Shown: piece after piece, positions 17,192-25,726 of the stretch
How positions within the stretch are numbered: the first letter of the stretch is position 1
How the letters are laid out: every line of letters starts with the position of its first letter
Source of the DNA: Flavobacterium beibuense F44-8
GTDB lineage: Bacteria > Bacteroidota > Bacteroidia > Flavobacteriales > Flavobacteriaceae
Direction of reading: 5' to 3'
Length of the DNA stretch: 64,000 nt
Assembly (NCBI RefSeq): GCF_000769915.1
Contig: NZ_JRLV01000007.1
Location: 1 to 64,000, forward strand
Translations under genes and position numbers: made by a program
The notes under the pieces: model-generated
Database searches by the model: none
Told to the model about the DNA's origin: nothing
What the model saw: the letters and a program-made list of their open reading frames with translations, nothing else

Positions 17192-17989
17192 TTATTTACC
17201 TTGTTTTTCCTTTATATATTCCCCAAGTTGCAGCATGGTGGGTACCCAAATATCTTTTTTATGTTTTTTTAGGTAGTCCAATAATTTACGGTGTTCTTCA
17301 ATATCAATATTAAGCGGATGCCCGCCTCCTACTCCGTGAAAAATAAACACAATGCAACTCCCTTTTTTCTCGGCCTCTTCAATTTCGGCAATCATGTGCC
17401 CGGCTGTAGTCCCCGATTCCCCAAAGGCGTATACATCGTTGAGGTCAATTTCCTTTAACGGTGCATAAACCGATGCTACTCCCCTAGCAGCCACAAATTC
17501 GTTTTTCACCTCTTTGTAAAACAGGGTATCGTTTATGGTAAGATCACCACACGGGTAAGCAAAAGTACGTTTATCCTTTCCGTCTATAGCCTTAAGTAAA
17601 GCGTTTGTAGCCTTTATCTCGTTTACGGCACGGGCAACAGTGTATCGGGACAAATCGGCTTCGGCTGGCACCCATTCCCTGTTTTCCTGCGAACCATCGC
17701 AAGGGTGGTTTAGAGTATGGTTACCCAATTCATGCCCCTGCTTTGCAACCTTACGCCATTCCTCCAGCCTGTTTGCCACAACAGGCGAAGCTCCTATAAG
17801 GTAAAACGTACCTTTAAGTCCGTAATCGTTAAGAACAAGTACTACATTATCCAAATGTTCATTTAGAGCATCGTCGTAAGTTAGTACAACGGCACATTTT
17901 TTTCCGTTCCAGTCGGTTTGGGCAAAACCAATACCGTTAATGGTTAAGGCGATAACCAAAACTATGTTCTTAAAGCTTATTTTTGTCAA
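17192..17989 (-). CDS. Secreted polysaccharide deacetylase (CE4/NodB family)
   Basis: A 265-residue exported enzyme expected to remove N-acetyl groups from a GlcNAc or acetylated polysaccharide. A Sec signal peptide (1-24, ending GFAQ) leads into the NodB domain: TYDD with Asp39/Asp40 (motif 1), HTLNH with zinc ligands His91 and His95 (motif 2), RTFAYPCGD (motif 3), and IVFIFHGVGGGHP with the motif 5 His. The only workable start is a TTG at 17989: an in-frame TAG lies two codons upstream and there is no Met until well inside the domain. The substrate cannot be told from sequence. Confidence 0.88.
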   Translation of the reverse strand: MTKISFKNIVLVIALTINGIGFAQTDWNGKKCAVVLTYDDALNEHLDNVVLVLNDYGLKGTFYLIGASPVVANRLEEWRKVAKQGHELGNHTLNHPCDGSQENREWVPAEADLSRYTVARAVNEIKATNALLKAIDGKDKRTFAYPCGDLTINDTLFYKEVKNEFVAARGVASVYAPLKEIDLNDVYAFGESGTTAGHMIAEIEEAEKKGSCIVFIFHGVGGGHPLNIDIEEHRKLLDYLKKHKKDIWVPTMLQLGEYIKEKQGK

Positions 17990-18095
17990 GGTATACTATT
18001 AAAAGATGTAGCCATAAATATAAGGTTTTTACTGCTATTGCTAAACGAACTGGTAAAATGATTATTTTTACAATAACCAATTTCAATCACACCTA

Positions 18096-18602
18096 ATGAA
18101 AAACCTATTACTTACCATTGCATTACTAGTTACTGTATTATGCCAGGCACAAATTGATTTTAGCAGTAAAACATTAATGGGAGAAGTTACACCAAACGGA
18201 CCTGTTTTGCTTATTGAAGAATCTACTCTTGTTACCGAAATAAATAATAATTTTGGTAGTAATGTAACACAACTTGAAAAATGTGAAATAGTAAAGGGAG
18301 TTACTATGGGAGAAAAAAAAGAGGAGTTTTACTATCTAAAATTTACCACCTCTATCACTAACAAAACATTGGTAAAATATCTGTTTAATTATAACGGTAA
18401 ACTTTACATTGATCCAGTTAACGAAACCGAATCCTATCAATACAGCTATACAAGTTGCGAGGGTGTGGAAGACTGTAAACCTCATCTTTTTGTAATAGAC
18501 GGTGAAAAAGGCTGGACTTGTGGCACTAGCTTAGTATGTGTTGCTGAGGTTACCGAAGAAAATAAATGTATCAAATCGTCCTCTATTTTCATACCTGAAT
18601 AA
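18096..18602 (+). CDS. Secreted protein, unknown function
   Basis: A 168-residue protein with a Sec signal peptide (1-19, ending CQAQ). The mature part has four to six cysteines (EKCEIVKG, SCEGVEDCKPH, TCGTSLVC, NKCIKSS) that could form disulfides in the periplasm. It is followed after 2 nt by 18605-18985, so the two are likely cotranscribed. No family is recognised. Confidence 0.7.
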   Translation: MKNLLLTIALLVTVLCQAQIDFSSKTLMGEVTPNGPVLLIEESTLVTEINNNFGSNVTQLEKCEIVKGVTMGEKKEEFYYLKFTTSITNKTLVKYLFNYNGKLYIDPVNETESYQYSYTSCEGVEDCKPHLFVIDGEKGWTCGTSLVCVAEVTEENKCIKSSSIFIPE

Positions 18603-18604
18603 AT

Positions 18605-18985
18605 ATGAACCTCAAAAAGCTTATATCCCTAAAATTTGTAATCACGCTGATTTGTAATCTTGCTTTAATATTCTTTGCCTACAAAGCATTTGAACATGAC
18701 AAAAACCAAACAGAACTCTATGAGTTAAAACTGGAAAAAAAAACATATATAGAACTCCTTGAAACAACTCTTCAAAAACCGGAAGAAAGTGTTAGTAAAC
18801 TTGAAAAGTTACTCATTGAAAATGAAAATAAGATAAAAGAAAAAGAAGCAATTAGCAGTTCAACTAATTACTTCTTTTATTTTCTTATAGGTGTAATGAT
18901 TTTACTTTATATCCTTGACTTTTTTTTCGAAAGGAAAATAAAAGAACAAAAAAATATTGAAAATGATACAGGCGAAATGCTCTAA
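18605..18985 (+). CDS. Two-helix membrane protein with coiled coil
   Basis: A 126-residue protein with helices at about 9-27 and 88-107. They flank a Lys/Glu-rich stretch (30-82, e.g. LEKLLIENENKIKEKE) that reads as a coiled coil. The second helix is followed by a charged tail. It is cotranscribed with the secreted protein upstream (2-nt gap) and converges on 18988-19695 with a 2-nt gap. Function is unknown. Confidence 0.65.
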   Translation: MNLKKLISLKFVITLICNLALIFFAYKAFEHDKNQTELYELKLEKKTYIELLETTLQKPEESVSKLEKLLIENENKIKEKEAISSSTNYFFYFLIGVMILLYILDFFFERKIKEQKNIENDTGEML

Positions 18986-18987
18986 GC

Positions 18988-19695
18988 CTATTGGCTTCCG
19001 CCGTTTTGTTCACATTCCATAAAACATATATTTAAATCCATAGGTATGTAGAAATTCATAGCCATTTCATGATCTTGTATGGCAGATGATGCAAACTCAT
19101 AATCTCTTAAATAATAAACTGCCAAGAAGAGTTGCTGAACAAAACCATGATTTTCTACATCAATTGCTGTACTGGTTGCATCCATACATGCCTCTTTACA
19201 TGCCTCTATATCACCTAGTGGCTCTGGCTGAGGCATTAACTCGGGCTCAAAAATTTGCAGTAACGCGGTCGTATCGTTTGCAGCCTGTTCTATAAGGTCA
19301 AACAAATCGGTATTATTTTGGTGCAACAATTCAAATTTTGTTACATAGTCATCAAACATCCCTTCAAACTGGGCTACTGTTGTAAAACCTGTATTAGAGA
19401 TATTACCTGTTATCCAGTTCATCCATTGTGATTTGCTTGAAAAGCTTACCCTGTTAGGAGCTACTTTACTATTAAAAGCACTTATGGATGATTTAAAGTT
19501 AATATAGTCCTGCGTTTGTGTCATTAATACATACATTCTTGCTGCCTTAGTGATACTGTCTGTAGGCATTGATTTCAGCTGAAATGAAATAGTTTCGGGT
19601 TGCTGATTATCTGTTACATTATCAATATCTGAAGAACATGAAAAATAAAATAATGTCGAAACACAAAAAATAAAGGGTAAGGCTAGTTTTTTCAT
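18988..19695 (-). CDS. Lipoprotein, unknown function
   Basis: A 235-residue lipoprotein with signal peptide ending YFSC (Cys20). The mature part is mostly helical by composition, with a Pro-rich turn (PELMPQPEPLGD, about 150-161) and a C-terminal cysteine cluster (EACKEACMD, NICFMECEQ). I do not recognise the family. A small lipoprotein with helix-rich body and paired cysteines might be a secreted peptide precursor or a surface protein, but there is nothing to choose between them. Confidence 0.7.
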   Translation of the reverse strand: MKKLALPFIFCVSTLFYFSCSSDIDNVTDNQQPETISFQLKSMPTDSITKAARMYVLMTQTQDYINFKSSISAFNSKVAPNRVSFSSKSQWMNWITGNISNTGFTTVAQFEGMFDDYVTKFELLHQNNTDLFDLIEQAANDTTALLQIFEPELMPQPEPLGDIEACKEACMDATSTAIDVENHGFVQQLFLAVYYLRDYEFASSAIQDHEMAMNFYIPMDLNICFMECEQNGGSQ

Positions 19696-19787
19696 AGGGA
19701 TAGTTTCTAAAATTAATTTAACAATTTTAGATATAAAAAACCATTTTTATGTTAAATAAAACATAAAACCTTAAAAAACAAGCAAAA

Positions 19788-20096
19788 CTACAAACTTAAA
19801 ATACCATATACTTTTGTAATACCTGCGTCAATAAATACTATTTGGTTAAGCGTTCCTGTTATTTTTACTATCCTGAGTTTTTTGTATCCGTTTTCCTTTT
19901 TAAGGTTTTTAAGAAGTTCCTTAAGGGCAGTAAGCTCCTTTTTATCTTTTTCTATAGTTTCTCTTATTTTATATACACTTACAATTTGGCTAATTTCCAA
20001 ATCGGTTGGATTAATACTTATATTATTCTTTTTTAGATCGGCTTTCGTAAGAATGCCTTTAGCTAACAATAGCTGTTCACACAGTTTTTGTTCCAT
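19788..20096 (-). CDS. Hypothetical coiled-coil protein
   Basis: A 102-residue soluble protein. The N-terminal half contains a short helix-turn-helix-like stretch (LLAKGILTKADLKKNNISI), the middle (45-72) is a Lys/Glu coiled coil, and the C-terminus is beta-rich. No family is recognised. It is alone on the minus strand. Confidence 0.55.
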   Translation of the reverse strand: MEQKLCEQLLLAKGILTKADLKKNNISINPTDLEISQIVSVYKIRETIEKDKKELTALKELLKNLKKENGYKKLRIVKITGTLNQIVFIDAGITKVYGILSL

Positions 20097-20653
20097 ACAG
20101 TTGAGGGATTGAAGTAACTTATTATTTTTGAGTTTAATACGGAAATATAAATTTACACCTTTTAAATTTATTAATCTACACCTAAAACACTCACTACCCC
20201 TATTTTAGCATAATTTAAAGAAAAGCGTCCTTTTTTAACTTAATAAACAAAAAAGCCCCGCTAATGGCAGAACTTTTTAACAATATGGGTAAAAATCAAT
20301 ATATTGTGATATAATCAGCTACTAGCTCTTGAATTGCTAATTTGATGTGTTCAGGCATTCCTTTACTGGCTTTAAAACCGATTAAAATTTAGCTTTTCTA
20401 CCGATTACTAAACTGAACCAAAAAACAATGTTTGAAAAACGTAATTTATTGTTTGAATTTTGCAAGTTTACCTATTTACCCTTACCTAAATTTACATGGC
20501 TTTAAGGCAGGCATCCGCAAATTAAAAGGAAAGCTTATTGGCTTTTGATTTACTGATACTTATCTTAAAAATTAGCAAAATATTAAAACTTGTTAAACAG
20601 GTTTTACCTTCAAAAATATCTAACTTTAAAGATTACCAAAAAACAAATAGATT
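20097..20653. other. 557-nt intergenic region with a possible gene remnant
   Basis: No full gene is seen. On the minus strand 20296-20398 is an open fragment whose last 20 codons (20296-20358) read MPEHIKLAIQELVADYITIY then stop, with good protein-like composition, so it may be the tail of a lost gene. At about 20253-20280 AAAAAGCCCCGC...CTTTTT looks like a worn terminator. TAACTTTA at about 20621-20628 may be the -7 box of the alcohol dehydrogenase gene. Confidence 0.4.
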
Positions 20654-21712
20654 ATGAGTGTAACAAACGTAAAGGCTTATGGTGCACCAGCTGCCGATGC
20701 CGACTTAAAACAACTTAATATTGACCGCAGGGAACCAACTACTAAAGATGTTGAGATTGACATTTTATACTGCGGTGTATGCCACTCTGACCTGCATACA
20801 GCACGTAACGACTGGGGCGGAAGTATGTACCCTGCTGTACCGGGACATGAAATTGTAGGCCGTGTAACCCGTGTGGGTAGCGAAGTAAGCAAGTTTAAAG
20901 TAGGCGACCTTGCAGCTGTAGGTTGTATGGTAGACTCCTGCGGTGAGTGCCCTAGCTGTAAACAGGACTTAGAACAATACTGTGTACCTGGCTTTACCGG
21001 TACTTATAATGGTAAAGACACTCACTTGGGCGGACATACCTATGGAGGATATTCTGAAAAGGTAGTGGTAGATGAGCATTTTGTACTTAAAGTGCCTGAA
21101 AATATTGACCTTGCAGGGACTGCTCCGTTACTGTGTGCAGGTATCACAACATGGTCACCATTACGCCACTGGAACGTGGGTCCGGGGAGTAAAGTAGCAG
21201 TTGTAGGTCTTGGCGGATTAGGCCACATGGCTATTAAACTGGCTAATGCTCTTGGGGCTAATGTTACCCTGTTCTCAAGAACCCCGGGAAAAACCCAGGA
21301 TGCGCTTGATCTTGGTGCACATGAGGTGGTTATCTCTACCGATGACGAACAAATGAAAAGTGTAGCAGGTAAGTTTGATGTTATTATCGATACTGTGCCT
21401 TATGTGCACGACCTTAACCCATATGTAGGTACACTTGCCATTAACGGTACTCTGGTAGTTGTAGGTTACCTAGGCGGACTGGAGCCGTTACTTAATACCG
21501 TACCTATGATTTTAGGAAGAAAAGCCGTAGCCGGATCGGTTATTGGTGGTATTGCCGAAACTCAGGAGATGCTTGATTTTTGTGGTAAGCACAACATCAC
21601 ATCGGAAATTGAGGTTATCAAAATGCAGGAAATCAACGAAGCGTATGAGCGTATGATAAAAAGTGATGTACGTTACCGTTTTGTAATTGATATGGCTTCA
21701 TTAAAAGCCTAA
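20654..21712 (+). CDS. Zinc-dependent NAD(P)H alcohol dehydrogenase (YahK/CAD type)
   Basis: A 352-residue medium-chain dehydrogenase of the cinnamyl-alcohol-dehydrogenase branch, probably reducing aldehydes with NADPH. Catalytic zinc ligands are Cys40, His65/Glu66 (GHE) and Cys161. Structural zinc ligands are Cys96, Cys99, Cys102 and Cys110. The Rossmann motif GLGGLG is at 185-190. Ser205-Arg206 after the second strand (TLFSRTPGK) fits NADPH preference. It is monocistronic, with its own terminator. The physiological substrate is not evident. Confidence 0.92.
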   Translation: MSVTNVKAYGAPAADADLKQLNIDRREPTTKDVEIDILYCGVCHSDLHTARNDWGGSMYPAVPGHEIVGRVTRVGSEVSKFKVGDLAAVGCMVDSCGECPSCKQDLEQYCVPGFTGTYNGKDTHLGGHTYGGYSEKVVVDEHFVLKVPENIDLAGTAPLLCAGITTWSPLRHWNVGPGSKVAVVGLGGLGHMAIKLANALGANVTLFSRTPGKTQDALDLGAHEVVISTDDEQMKSVAGKFDVIIDTVPYVHDLNPYVGTLAINGTLVVVGYLGGLEPLLNTVPMILGRKAVAGSVIGGIAETQEMLDFCGKHNITSEIEVIKMQEINEAYERMIKSDVRYRFVIDMASLKA

Positions 21713-21736
21713 TTGTATTACCATATAAACACAACA

Positions 21737-21766
21737 AAAATCCCCGCCACTGGCGGGGATTTTTAT
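21737..21766 (+). terminator. Intrinsic terminator of the alcohol dehydrogenase gene
   Basis: Stem AAATCCCCGCC with GGCGGGGATTT and T-run. A 34-nt stretch including it (21731-21764) is identical to 24141-24174. Confidence 0.92.
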
Positions 21767-22007
21767 TTACTAAACTATTGTTAATCTTTTGTTATTATAA
21801 CAGTTAATATATATATTTCGATGGTTACTAAAAAATACTTTAGATAATCCTGATTGAATCAGTAATATTCTTTTTAAAATTCAATCAAAGAAATATGACA
21901 GAGTAGTTAGCATATCTAACATTTTTTAGTAAAGACATAAAAAGGGAAAATAAGCCGAACCGACACCTTACAAATAATAGTAGGCATTATCAAACTTTTA
22001 AAAAAAT

Positions 22008-23537
22008 ATGAAAAAGTTATTTTTTGCATGTTTAAGTCTGTGTTTATTATATTCATGCTCAGAAGCTGATTTAACCGAGACTCAAGACCAGACATTAAAT
22101 GTAAAGTCAACTCCCCGAAATGACAACTATCTTCTTAAAAAGAAATTTGCTATTGCTCTGCACAAAGCAATGAAAGAACATCAAGACGTAAGAGATTTCC
22201 TGAAAACTGAAGCCTTAAAAAAATTTGACGGAGATTATGACATCTTGTACGGCTACATTAGCGATGAATTAATAAACGGAACTAGTTTTAGGGATATACT
22301 ATCATCTTACTTTGATAGCTTAGCAGAATTAGAAGAAATAGAAAATACAATACCAGCACTTACCATTTTTATTCCTGAATTGCCGGAAAATTCATTTTCT
22401 GCGACAAACTGGAACACTTCAAATGATGTACCAATGGTCGCAATTAGGCTTTTAGACAACGATAAAACGCCTGTGATAACAAGTGATGCTGGTAATTACC
22501 TGTTAGATGGAAATGCTATCCCCGCATTTCCTGTAGTTGTTATAAAAGAATGTGAAAGAGTAATTGTTTCAAGCTTTCCTTTTTATGGTGAGAAAACTTC
22601 AAAAGAATACATTGGACCACGAAATTTCAGATTTAGATTTAGCGACCCTATTTTTGATTTTATAGGACCCAGAGGTCCTGTACCACCGGAAGCTGATCCA
22701 GACCCTCTTGTAGCTGCCTGGGAATTAAATGGAAAAGGCGAAAATTTGGGGTGGCATAGAGACTATATATACTACACTATTAATCCAGGTACACCAAACG
22801 GTTACTTTATAAATAATTTTGAAGAGCACTTGCGATCATTTCGACTTGAAGGCGATGCACAACAAGCACTTGAATTAATTTCTTCACCATCAACTGTAAA
22901 CTCTAATCTCTCAGACCCTAGTCTAACACCCATAACTGTTAGCGGAAATGTTAATTACAATAGTTTTTGGACAGATGGAAGTTTTGAATTTAATGTTTTT
23001 ACAGATTATAATGTGAATACTTCAGTACTTGAAAAAGGTTTTCACGCTAGTCCCTATGATTTATTTGATATCGTTTTTCAACAATCAATACCAATCTTAC
23101 CTGTTTATCACGTAGTTAGTTTAACTAAAAAAACTTACCATATCAATTTACCAATAATAAATTGGAAATTACACGAATATAGTAACACATTCAAATTTAA
23201 ATTTGAGGAGCAGGATTTAGATGTTGAAGTAACCACACAGGAAAGCAGACAATCTAAATACAATACTAACTTCTCGTATGAAGGAGAAATTTTAAAAATA
23301 GGATACAAATTGGGAAACAGTGCAGAAACAACTTTAACAACTACTACTTCTGCCAAATGGCATGAGCAATCTAATGATTTAAGGGAAGTATTAGTTGATT
23401 TTGGAGATAATGTAATCATCGGTGAAGAAGTAATACAACATCCATTTGTTATTAATCATTCAATTACTAATTATGCTATAAGACAATATACAACTGGAAA
23501 ATGTTCATTCTCATTAGTACCTGTTAAAGTACAATAA
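22008..23537 (+). CDS. Large lipoprotein, unknown function, beta-rich C-terminus
   Basis: A 509-residue lipoprotein with signal peptide ending LYSC (Cys17). Residues 40-115 look helical; the middle contains a Pro/Asp turn region (IGPRGPVPPEADPDP, about 222-236). The last 130 residues are beta-rich, with a Thr/Ser-alternating segment (NSAETTLTTTTSAKW, about 434-448) reminiscent of the membrane hairpin of aerolysin/ETX-type pore formers. That likeness is weak pattern matching. The next gene begins 13 nt downstream, so the two form an operon. Composition is AT-rich. The family is not recognised. Confidence 0.75.
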   Translation: MKKLFFACLSLCLLYSCSEADLTETQDQTLNVKSTPRNDNYLLKKKFAIALHKAMKEHQDVRDFLKTEALKKFDGDYDILYGYISDELINGTSFRDILSSYFDSLAELEEIENTIPALTIFIPELPENSFSATNWNTSNDVPMVAIRLLDNDKTPVITSDAGNYLLDGNAIPAFPVVVIKECERVIVSSFPFYGEKTSKEYIGPRNFRFRFSDPIFDFIGPRGPVPPEADPDPLVAAWELNGKGENLGWHRDYIYYTINPGTPNGYFINNFEEHLRSFRLEGDAQQALELISSPSTVNSNLSDPSLTPITVSGNVNYNSFWTDGSFEFNVFTDYNVNTSVLEKGFHASPYDLFDIVFQQSIPILPVYHVVSLTKKTYHINLPIINWKLHEYSNTFKFKFEEQDLDVEVTTQESRQSKYNTNFSYEGEILKIGYKLGNSAETTLTTTTSAKWHEQSNDLREVLVDFGDNVIIGEEVIQHPFVINHSITNYAIRQYTTGKCSFSLVPVKVQ

Positions 23538-23550
23538 CAATATTAATATC

Positions 23551-24114
23551 ATGAAAAAACTTATTTCCCTACTCGCTATAGTATCTTTATTTTCCTGTAG
23601 CAATGATGATGCTCCACAGGAAAACCATGAGTTTCTTAATAGCCTTGTAAGCAAATATAAATTAGTATCTGTAGATACTGATGTCCCTATAGATCTTAAC
23701 GGTGACAATATACCACAAACCGACCTGATGCTTGAAGCCGATTGCTTTTTATTCGGTTCATTTGCGTTATATATGGGAGAATTTGTATATAAACCATCAT
23801 CCGGATATAAGGAATTTGGATTACATGTTCCTTGTGTATATTATGATCTTGCCAATGAATCATATACCACATGTTTGGTGGGATTATCATTATTCTGCTT
23901 TTATGAAGTTAATGAGGAAACAAAAGAGATTATAATTACAGGCAGGAATGAGGAAAGAGAGGCAGAGTTTGGCTCGGTAACAGAGGTATATTGGGAGGAC
24001 AGCCTTATACATTTTATAGTTAATAAAGAATTATATACTACAAATGGATGGCAGGAGGTTAATATCCATATGGTATATCAAAAATGGGATTTTCTAAACA
24101 ATGTGCCTAACTAG
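23551..24114 (+). CDS. Small lipoprotein, unknown function
   Basis: A 187-residue lipoprotein with signal peptide ending LFSC (Cys16). It contains DLNGDNIPQTDLMLEADC (about 49-66), a pattern seen in many flavobacterial lipoproteins with a lipocalin-like beta domain. It is the second gene of an operon with 22008-23537 (13-nt gap) and is followed by a terminator. Confidence 0.75.
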   Translation: MKKLISLLAIVSLFSCSNDDAPQENHEFLNSLVSKYKLVSVDTDVPIDLNGDNIPQTDLMLEADCFLFGSFALYMGEFVYKPSSGYKEFGLHVPCVYYDLANESYTTCLVGLSLFCFYEVNEETKEIIITGRNEEREAEFGSVTEVYWEDSLIHFIVNKELYTTNGWQEVNIHMVYQKWDFLNNVPN

Positions 24115-24146
24115 CAGTACTGTTTTTCATGATACATCATACAACA

Positions 24147-24177
24147 AAAATCCCCGCCACTGGCGGGGATTTTTTAT
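24147..24177 (+). terminator. Intrinsic terminator of the lipoprotein operon
   Basis: Same stem as at 21737-21766 with one extra T in the run. It closes the operon 22008-24114. Confidence 0.92.
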
Positions 24178-24218
24178 TCTTTAGATTATCGGGTTGTGGT
24201 TCCGAAGGCTGTAACTAT

Positions 24219-24443
24219 TTAATTGCTGGACTTTCTCACGGCATATAATCCGCCGGCAAACAAAAGTATTGCTCCGCCTAAATATATAAAGCCCTGCATT
24301 TGCCCTGATTCGTTTGAGGCATCAATTTCAATTCCTAAAAAGTTGATTGCTTTAGTACTGTCGGCTACTTTATTCACACCAATATACCCCACTCCCAAGC
24401 TTATCACAATCAATATAATACCTATTACTTTTGATACATTCAT
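24219..24443 (-). CDS. Two-helix membrane protein, DUF3185-like
   Basis: A 74-residue protein with helices at about 4-24 and 50-67, joined by a loop carrying KVADSTKAINFLGIEIDAS. The shape and the opening VIGIILIVISLGVGYIG match small DUF3185-type proteins of unknown function. It starts at the ATG at 24443. Confidence 0.65.
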   Translation of the reverse strand: MNVSKVIGIILIVISLGVGYIGVNKVADSTKAINFLGIEIDASNESGQMQGFIYLGGAILLFAGGLYAVRKSSN

Positions 24444-24589
24444 AATCTTTTGGTTTTAATGTTTCTCTAATTTAACAAGAATATTTTGTATGAATAAATC
24501 CTGACTTGTAATTAGCTTTTTTTTAGTACATAACCTTAAAATATTACACTAATTTTAAGAAAACCATATTACCATGTCGAGAAGATACA

Positions 24590-24660
24590 ACGAAGCAACC
24601 TCAATAATTATATAGATTACTACGCTTCATTTCATTGCGCTCGTAATGACAACTTTCATC
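24590..24660. repeat. Dispersed intergenic repeat units
   Basis: AGATTACTACGCTTCATTTC and GCGCTCGTAATGACA belong to the same families as the repeats at 640-875 and 15360-15500. No gene lies in this gap. Confidence 0.55.
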
Positions 24661-24705
24661 TTTAAAAGCTACGTCCAGAGAAGGGGAATTTAAAATTTAA
24701 AACCA

Positions 24706-25386
24706 CTATCTCGTCAACACCTCATCAATCATCCCGAAGGCTTTGGCTTCTTCGGCGGTCATCCAGTAATCACGTTCGGCACTTTTATTAATGGTATCAA
24801 AATCTTTACCACTATGGCGAGCAATTATATTGTAAAGGTCTTCCTGCACTTTTAATACCTGGCGTACGCTTATATCCATATCGGCTGCCGTACCCTGCGC
24901 CCCACCCGATGTTTGGTGTATCATGACCCTAGCATGCTGTAGTGCCGACCTCTTACCTTTGGCTCCCGCGCATAATAACACTGATCCCATTGAGAGTGCC
25001 ACTCCGGTACAAATGGTAGCTACATCGGGCGTTATGTACTGCATGGTATCATAAATCCCGAACCCTGCATACACCGATCCGCCCGGAGAGTTGATGTACA
25101 ACTGTATGTCCTTTTTAGCATCCAGCGACTGTAAAAAGAGTAACTGTGCCTGTATAATATTTGCATTTCGTTCTTCCACCTGCTCGCCTAAAAAAATAAT
25201 CCTGTCCATCATGAGCCGTGAAAAAACATCAAGCTGGGTAATATTAAGTTGGCGCTCTTCCATAATGTAAGGTGTAAGTGCAGTTGGGCTGGCATAGCGC
25301 TGTGTATTACTAATGTATTTGTCTACATACAGGCTGTTTACCCTGTGGTGCTTTACCGCATAATTGCGAAATTCTTTTGCGTTCAT
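24706..25386 (-). CDS. clpP: ATP-dependent Clp protease proteolytic subunit (ClpP paralogue)
   Basis: A 226-residue self-compartmentalising serine protease subunit. The catalytic triad is intact with canonical spacing: Ser132 in ALSMGS, His157 in VMIHQ and Asp206 in AERDYWM. The usual AASMG around the serine is ALSMG here, and the N-terminus is long and basic. No tig or clpX is adjacent, unlike the housekeeping copy. The gene lies 93 nt downstream of a small partner protein and an ECF sigma factor on the same strand, so it is probably a specialised paralogue in a stress operon. Absence of a second clpP elsewhere in the genome would change this view. Confidence 0.88.
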   Translation of the reverse strand: MNAKEFRNYAVKHHRVNSLYVDKYISNTQRYASPTALTPYIMEERQLNITQLDVFSRLMMDRIIFLGEQVEERNANIIQAQLLFLQSLDAKKDIQLYINSPGGSVYAGFGIYDTMQYITPDVATICTGVALSMGSVLLCAGAKGKRSALQHARVMIHQTSGGAQGTAADMDISVRQVLKVQEDLYNIIARHSGKDFDTINKSAERDYWMTAEEAKAFGMIDEVLTR

Positions 25387-25479
25387 AACTGTTCGTTTTT
25401 TGATTTGATTAAAGCATAACTATCCTGCCACCGCTTTAGCACAGGGTGTTACTGATTGTGATTGTATTTTTGTATTTGA

Positions 25480-25719
25480 TTATTTAAAGAAGCTGAATAC
25501 CTTTTCCCTGAAGGAAACATATTTACCGGCAGTGAACACATGGTGGGCTACCTGTTCTACTTCGGCTTTAAGCTGTTGCCTGCCATACTGCTGTACGATG
25601 GCACGGGTTGTTTTTTGCCAGTGCAGGTTTTCTTTTAAATCGGGTTCAAGGAGCAGGCGCGCCTCAAACAGTACTTTCGCTTCTCCGCTGCATTCTCCGT
25701 TGAGGTAGTTATCGGTCAT
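25480..25719 (-). CDS. Small sigma-factor partner protein (putative anti-sigma)
   Basis: A 79-residue soluble protein starting MTDNYLNGE. The opening resembles the N-terminal helix of short anti-sigma or FecR-like proteins (YL.GE then acidic helices), followed by YGRQQLKAEVEQVAHHV and a basic-aromatic tail (KVFSFFK). No cysteine-based zinc site or membrane helix is present, so it is not a typical ZAS or membrane anti-sigma factor. I chose the ATG at 25719, 7 nt after the sigma factor stop. An ATG at 25746 is also in frame but overlaps that gene by 20 nt. Confidence 0.65.
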   Translation of the reverse strand: MTDNYLNGECSGEAKVLFEARLLLEPDLKENLHWQKTTRAIVQQYGRQQLKAEVEQVAHHVFTAGKYVSFREKVFSFFK

Positions 25720-25726
25720 AACCGTA

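Noticed and set aside
20253..20280. Terminator-like string AAAAAGCCCCGC...CTTTTT
   Set aside because: The two arms do not pair well (GCCCCGC against GGCAGAAC). At most a decayed terminator.
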